Assembly: GCA_035048485.1 (NCBI GenBank)
Contig: CM068584.1
Coordinates: 63,408,420 to 63,472,419 of the forward strand
DNA length: 64,000 bases
Reading direction: 5' to 3'
From: Pteria penguin
Taxonomy: Eukaryota; Mollusca; Bivalvia; Pterioida; Pteriidae
In this document: positions 57,901 through 64,000 of the stretch, piece by piece
How positions within the stretch are numbered: position 1 is the stretch's first letter
Layout of the letters: every line of letters begins with the position of its first letter
Position numbers and translations under genes: made by a program
Notes under the pieces: model-generated
Seen by the model: the letters and a program-made list of their open reading frames with translations, nothing else
The model's database searches: none
Told to the model about the DNA's origin: nothing

Positions 57901-59430
57901 TACACTTCATAAAGGCCAAGTGGCTTACGATGTGTAATTGCATACTTAATTGACCTATAAATAGCAATGAATGTTTTATACGCCAAATCAACAGAGGTAT
58001 CGGCCATAAACTTTTAGTTTTTCATCCAAATAACAGGACACCCATGAGCCAGTTATATATGAATAATTAAAGGTTTATGGCTCTGTTTCCGAAAACACAT
58101 ACAAAAAAGTTTACAGACTGTGAAAAGAAGTGCGAAACTCTTTCCGACACGCTCACTTTTGTTTTTCTTAAATCTGAAACCCATATCAGTTTCCTTGTAG
58201 ACAGAATTACAATCATAGATTCTCTTTTCTCCCACTGTTAGGAAAATCTAAAAACCTGATTTTTAATAGTGACAATTTTGTACTGAATATTAAGCTACAT
58301 TTGTTGATAGTTACAATTATTCAAAGAATATAACGAAATATGAACTGAAGTTATTCAAATTCTAAGTCTATCTCACGCGTAAGTCGTGAGCAAATTGTGT
58401 AGTTTGTCAGTGAAAATAGATTTCGGTTCTATTAATTTGTCTTATTGAATTTGTTGAATATTTTATCATCAAATTGGAAAGTGTTGAGGGTAGAGTATGT
58501 ATCTGCCAAAATGTCTTTTTCGCCAGTGAAATAACATTAGACGAAGTTTTGCCATTTAAGCAATCATCGGATCAATTATGCTATTCATCTCTGCTTCCGT
58601 ACCAAGTCTTTGGAATAAAACATTAAAAAGATTGGTTCTATGTAGATCACAGTAGACAAGTTATTTTGTTCACGATTTTGAGTAGATACGTTCCATTGTA
58701 TTGAGTGTTGAATGTGTCATGCAGGTTCTTTAAATTATAAGTGACATAATGCCGATTTACCGTATTCTAATTAATGCAGACTTCTCATATGCGGTAAACT
58801 GCGTCATAAATCACCGCTTTATGATTCACTATTGTATAAAAAGAGAAATATATTCGTCAGAATTTTCAGACAAAAATGTAAGCGATGAGAAGAGACTTAA
58901 CAAAAGTCAAAAACATTTTTCTTACTCACATTTTTGTACCACATGTCTGGTCTATCTCTATACTATACAACGTCCATATATAAAGGCTATTTCTCCAAGA
59001 AAAGATGTGGTTATTTTCAATAATTACCCAGAATTCCGAGTCACACGTCCTTGTTAACGTTCATACTCTTATGCGTCTTACCAAGAAGGGTGATTATAGA
59101 CCTATTACATGTGATTTTAAACATAATTGATAAATGCATATCCTTACCGAGATACACAAAAGGCATTCACGTATTTTCGTTTAAAACTATTGTATCGTAC
59201 GAGGTGATCTAGATTTAATTACCCTTTATATTGACAATGCAGAATATGGATCTTTTATCTGCATGTACCAAGGACATAAAGTTAATCTGCAGGTCAAATC
59301 CATAGGCACCAGATAATTTAAATTAAAAAAAAAAATCAGGTCTTACAACTGAGGTATGAATCCCCACTCCTTTTTGTTCCATACTATCTGTATAACGCGT
59401 AAGAAATTGACGTTTCATATGAAAAAGAAA
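57900..59430. other. Intergenic, nothing firmly recognised
   Basis: AT-rich. A minus-strand frame at 58053-58235 is discussed among the rejected items. Confidence 0.5.
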
Positions 59431-59669
59431 AAGCCGGTCGAGGAGTCCCGGGTTCGACCGCCCTGAACACATCTGTGTTCGGTCTTTCGGATGAGACAGT
59501 AAAAACCGAGGTTCTGTGTCACGGAAAGCGTGGCACGTAAAGGATCCCTCACTGCTTCGGGTGGGTCCGTTGCAAAATTATAAAAATTATATGCAATGCA
59601 TAAGGCATATGCCGTCACCATATACGTGAAATAATCGTGAAGTCACGTAAAACAATAATCAATCAATAA
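59431..59669 (+). mobile_element. tRNA-derived SINE lacking the A-box part
   Basis: Begins GCCGGTCGAGGAGTCCCGGGTTCGACC (the A box is deleted), then TCTTTCGGATGAGACAGTAAAAACCGAG, the GTGGCACGTAAAGGATCCCTCACTGCTTCGGGTGGGTC core, GCCGTCACCATATACGTGAAATAATCG and a CAATAATCAATCAAT tail. AAGAAAAAG flanks both sides (about 59425 and 59668). Confidence 0.9.
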
Positions 59670-59829
59670 GAAAAAGGACTTTGCTTCAAGGACTTTAAGT
59701 CTCGTCAATGACACCACTCTAATTATTTCCAATATCCCACGAGATCGAGGAATTTGTAATTTTTTTTTTACTGACAAGTACCACGGATGAGAAATCCAAA
59801 TAAATACGTCGGTACTGGTTGTTTGACAA

Positions 59830-60070
59830 TTGTATGTGATTTTTGTGTATTATATGGAACTAACCACGTATTATTTCCCTTCAAGTAACTACTACCTTAC
59901 ATTCATACCTACCATTCAGCAATTTCATCCCAGTATTCATACTCAATTACGTCTGATATGTTGGATACACTTATCTGAGCAACTTGCCTTTGCAGTTTTT
60001 AAATGTTTGTCGTTAATACTACATACGCTATATATAGAAATCATCTGATTGCAAACAGACAGAATAATAT
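59830..60070. repeat. Local duplicate of 40370-40545
   Basis: Both have CA.CAATTTCATC.CAGTATT, AATGTTTGT.GTTAATACTACAT and ATATATAG.A.TCA..TGA.TGCAAACA. This shows that the duplication unit is larger than block D itself. Confidence 0.6.
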
Positions 60071-60869
60071 TCGTATGTATTAAAAAGAATGTGGAAAATG
60101 TTAAGTCAATTGGTGTAAACACTCAGTCATTTCTATTCCAATATCTTTGTAATTTTATTTTTTTCGTTTAACATCATTTTTGTATGAAGATCATAACTTT
60201 AATTATCATATTAAATAATGATACAATATTGGTCCATTTAAAGAAATCAGAAATTGTCGTAACTTAATAATTTCAACCTTATGTAAATATTCAACAGATT
60301 ATCCTTCATGACGAAAAAGTTCATGATTAATGCTGACTCATATCGAAATAACTCTGTTTTGCACACAAGAAATGTGTCTGTTTAAATACTGTATTCAGTT
60401 TTGGCGTTAAATAATTTCATAAAGATAAAATATGTGTATAATGTGTTCTCTACTTTGCAAAAATTAGAAATAGTTCTTTTATACTCCAATTCTATACAAA
60501 ACTTTGGCACAGAACCAAGCCTTAGCAACTGACTGACATATCAAGCATTTTCAAATCCTGTCAAACCTCGTTGGTGTAATAAATAAAGAACATATATATA
60601 CCTTTTAAGTTTCTGCACCATAAATCATGAGTTTTTCGGACTACCACGACTACAATTTACCAGGCCTAGCTGGTTTCGATACCCCCTGACGATTAGAAAA
60701 GTAATTTCTTTTACAAAGATAGTACCATGATTGTGTTGCTGTAGAGAAAAGTGCTCTTCTTTCACAGCATGGCACTGTAAACAACCGCTTACGGAGAAGA
60801 ACAGTGATGTTGTATTCTGAAAAGATGGATAGAATTCATAATTACCGACAACTATACTACGAAAAGTTT

Positions 60870-62250
60870 GGAGCATTTATCCACCACTTATCAACATCAC
60901 TTATGAAAGTAGATGAACCTTGATCATAGCGTACCCCCTCACCTTTTCTCTCTTATCATATTGCAAAGGCAGTAAAATGAGTAGTAGCATTAGAACATTG
61001 GACCTCAAGTCCTTGTTTCCGCTTACAAGCAGATTCAACTAAGACTAACAATCATTCTGTGTTACGGTACTTGCGATAAAGGAAAACCTCGATCCACATT
61101 TTAGCATATCAACAATCGCGTTCATGACGCAACTAACCATGGTAAATACTACGGTGTCAACATCACCAACAACTCTCTTTTTGTATCTGACATTTTGACA
61201 CACACTTTTTTTTTCGAACGTTTCTAGATCAGCGCCAAGATACATGTCTGTGCTGAATGTAAGGGGACATGTGTTATATGGTATTATAATAGTGCTGATA
61301 GTCTATGAAAAGAAAATAAACTTTTAAATGGCATTGATCGTATCCAGCGAGGTAATGTTTATTATTAAATGCATAGTTGATTATAAGGAAGTTTCTGTCG
61401 AGGGACACTGGACTAAATATCCACTTTATTTCAAGGGGGCCCCCTGTGTTTTTATAGCTGCCTTCCTCTACTTCAGCTTTCTCGCTCACCACCTTTAAAT
61501 TATTCTTTAATCATTCATTTTCAATCAACTTGATTTAATATTTAAAGCACTAATAAAATTAACATAATTGGCTGAAATAACTGGTTAAATTGAATTTAAT
61601 TTTGAGCATTGTTCTTTTTTATCTATTTCTTTATTATTACTATTAGTAGTAGTAATAGTAGTTTATTATTATTATTATTTATCATTATTATCATTAATAT
61701 CATTGTTGTATATGTCATTCTTCTTATTATTTTTTTTTCAATTTCTTTTCCCTACCACAATTTCAACTACATTTCCCCTGTTGAACAAAAACGACTAATA
61801 AGCAATACCATGACACACAAATAGTATGTTTTGTAAGGAAATCTACGAGATAGGGTTACGTTTTCTTTTGAAATAGACTATTCAGTCGTGTTATAAACCG
61901 ACATTTAAATAGCAAACATTTTCTTTATATATCAAAGTACTCTTAACTGCCTTAACTCGGAAACCAATCCCCATTCCCTCTCCGCTTCTATCTCTCTGAA
62001 GAGAGAGTGAAAGGGTGAACGATTGGACAACGAATATTTCCTCTATCTTTTAAATCATACAACTGAAAATGAAGAAAAAAAAAGAGATTTGAAAAGGACG
62101 AAACATTTCCTCTTAGAGTCTTATTGATCTGTTGGTCCATAACACTTGTTTTTGAATGATCGCTATCGACTTTCGTTATGTGTTAAATCAGAATTAGATT
62201 ATTTAGGCATCAATTGGATTTGATATTTTAATGCTATTTGTCACTTATAG
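60870..62250. repeat. Duplicated non-coding block D, copy 2
   Basis: Same ordered blocks as 38690-40080. The next copy starts about 1.39 kb to the right, so copies 2 and 3 are a tandem pair. A short A/T-rich trinucleotide run is at 61625-61700. Confidence 0.75.
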
Positions 62251-62259
62251 AAAAGATTT

Positions 62260-63990
62260 GAGTATTTACCCACCACTTATCAACGACCAATTAATGAAAG
62301 TAGTTGAACCTTGAACCTACCCCCCCCCCCCCCCCCTCTTCTACGGAGTACAATGAGTATTCGCATCAGTAAATTGAACCTTAAATCCTTGTTTTCCGCT
62401 TATAAGCAGATTTCAATTAAGACTAGCAATAATTCTGTGTTACAGTACTTGCGATAAAGGAAAGCCTTGATACACCACACAACCTGTAACTGTGGCCTTC
62501 ATGATACCACTAACCATGATTAAAACTGCAGCTTCAATATCACCAACAACCCTCTTCTTTATCTGACACTTTCTTCAAAACTCTCTATATCAGCGCCCTG
62601 ATACATATTTGTACTAAATATAAAGAATATATGATATATGATATTATACATATACTGCCTATGGGTTATGAAAAGAAAAGAAACGTTGAAATGATGCTGA
62701 TCTTATCCAGCGAAGCATTGCTAATATTAAATGCATACTCGATTATAGGGAGGTTTTTATCGAGGGGCACTTGGGTTTACGGGAAAACGTAAAACTAAAT
62801 ATCTACGTTATTTGAATCATTAAAGGGGCGGTGTTATTTCAATAGCTTTCTCCCTCTACTTCAGCTTTCATTCACCTCATTTAAATCATTTTATTATCAT
62901 TTATTTTCAAATGATCAACAGGATTAAATGTTAAAAAGCATAAATGAAGTTAATGTTAGTGGTTTTTATAACTCGTTGTACTGAAATTAAATTTGAGCAG
63001 TATGCATATCGAAGAATTATTTATTTCTTATTTATTTATCTTTTATTAGTAGTATCAGTATTAATACTTTTAATATTATTGTTGTTATTTTTTTTCTTCA
63101 ATTTCTTCACCATATACCCTGTGTTAAAAAAAAATGAAATAAAAAAAAAAATAAAAAATAAAAAAAAAAACCTGACGAGGGCGATACCATGACACACAAA
63201 TAACATGTTTTATAAGGAAATGTAGGAGGCGGGGACACTAAAATGGAAATAAACTACTCAGTCGTCCTATAACGCGACATTTAACAAGCATATATTTCCT
63301 TAATCATCGCAAAAGAAATATTAAAGCATTGTTGTCGGTCTATCGTATAATTAATTACCACCCTCTCTCTTCTCTCTCAGGGATGAGCGACTGGATAACC
63401 AGGGTTTCCTCTATCTTTCAAAGCATACACTTAAGTATGAAGGAAAACAAATAATAATAGAGGTTCAAAAAGCAGTAGACATACTTCTCTCAGAGCCTTA
63501 TTGATAGCCTTTCACCACATGTTCAATCAGTATTCAATTATTCGATAGAATTAAGAGGAAGTTGAATACCATTTAGAGGTCAACAGTTAATAGGGTTCTT
63601 TTTAGGCAGCAATTGGATACGGTATTTCTATGCCATGTTTCAGTTAATTAGTAAATTGAACTTTAATACCTGCATTGTACATTTGGTGAAAACTCCTTTA
63701 CATTTTAGGTGATGGGAGTTACTCTCCTTAGTTTTGTGTCGATTAGAACTTTTTTTAAAGCAGCCGCTGACTTTTGTATGATGTATATGGCAGGAGCAAA
63801 TACTATGTAATTTATTTCCTTGTCATGTATCTACACGTGTGTCATTCTAATTAAAAATGTAGTTTCAATCTCCGATGTACACGTACAGGACAATAACAGG
63901 GAAGCTATCTTTCAGTTTCATCCATCAAAATTTAGGTTGACGTGTGTTTCATACAATTGGTGAAATCAGCGCAGTAAACGAGCAAAGTGT
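62260..63990. repeat. Duplicated non-coding block D, copy 3
   Basis: Poly(C) at 62318-62336 corresponds to that at 38758-38771. CTCCGATGTACACGTACAGGA at 63870 matches 39815. AGCAAATACTATGTAATTTATTTCCTTGT at 63795 matches 39738. It runs to near the window end, so its full length is unknown. Confidence 0.75.
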
Positions 63991-64000
63991 CAGCGGGGAG

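Noticed and set aside
58053..58235. Minus-strand frame with NSVYKETDMG, resembling the VYKEI tail motif
   Set aside because: It follows an acceptor-like CCTAACAG, but only five residues match, the +3 position is Thr rather than Ile/Leu, and no membrane exon precedes it on that strand.
61045..61245. Minus-strand ORF in block D as a conserved small gene
   Set aside because: The corresponding positions at 38.9 and 62.5 kb do not keep the frame open, so there is no sign of coding conservation.

Overview
This 64 kb window is AT-rich, intron-rich animal DNA, most likely from a bivalve mollusc. There is no rRNA, operon or bacterial feature. The assignment is an inference from its content: a Penelope-like element of the type I know from bivalves, several copies of a mollusc-type tRNA-derived SINE, arrays with the GACCTTGACC motif, many microsatellites, and a small family of cysteine-rich membrane proteins like predicted bivalve proteins. 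Most of the sequence is transposon, repeat or intron.

Host genes. I reconstructed two complete multi-exon genes of one family, using reading frame, GT-AG splice sites and intron phase. Gene A is on the minus strand (24656 to 631, five exons, 248 aa). Gene B is on the plus strand (31479 to 36588, six exons, 231 aa). They lie head to head about 6.8 kb apart. Each encodes a signal peptide, two cysteine-rich extracellular modules, a Ser/Thr-rich stalk, one transmembrane helix and a short tail. A third member (C, plus strand) is visible as two tail exons at 55134-55814. A decayed copy of gene B's first exon and its flanks lies at about 47.7 kb. The tails of B and C share an EExVYxEIxxI motif.

Layout. 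0-24.7 kb: gene A with very large introns. These hold a TAA-flanked MITE, a compound microsatellite, a damaged Penelope-like element with inverted terminal blocks, 231-236 bp tandem repeats ending in an inverted copy, and a nested insertion in which a SINE sits inside an 8,051-bp PIF/Harbinger element that itself interrupts a Tc1/mariner fossil. 24.7-31.4 kb: intergenic, with a SINE that has a perfect 12-bp target duplication, a dead LINE and an array of about 10 GACCTTGACC units. 31.5-36.6 kb: gene B, with a MITE in its last intron and another just after its 3' end. 38.7-46.8 kb: diverged non-coding duplications. 46.85-48.06 kb: duplicate of the gene B 5' region, cut off by a second Penelope-like copy (48063-49628). 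49.7-54.85 kb: minus-strand LTR element whose integrase precedes its reverse transcriptase (Gmr1-like order). 55.1-55.8 kb: gene C tail. 57.5-64 kb: further copies of the duplicated non-coding block, including a tandem pair about 1.39 kb apart.

The receptor-like family and the mobile elements are linked in space. Intron growth in A, and the apparent break-up of the locus between the B duplicate and the C tail, are both caused or accompanied by transposon insertions.
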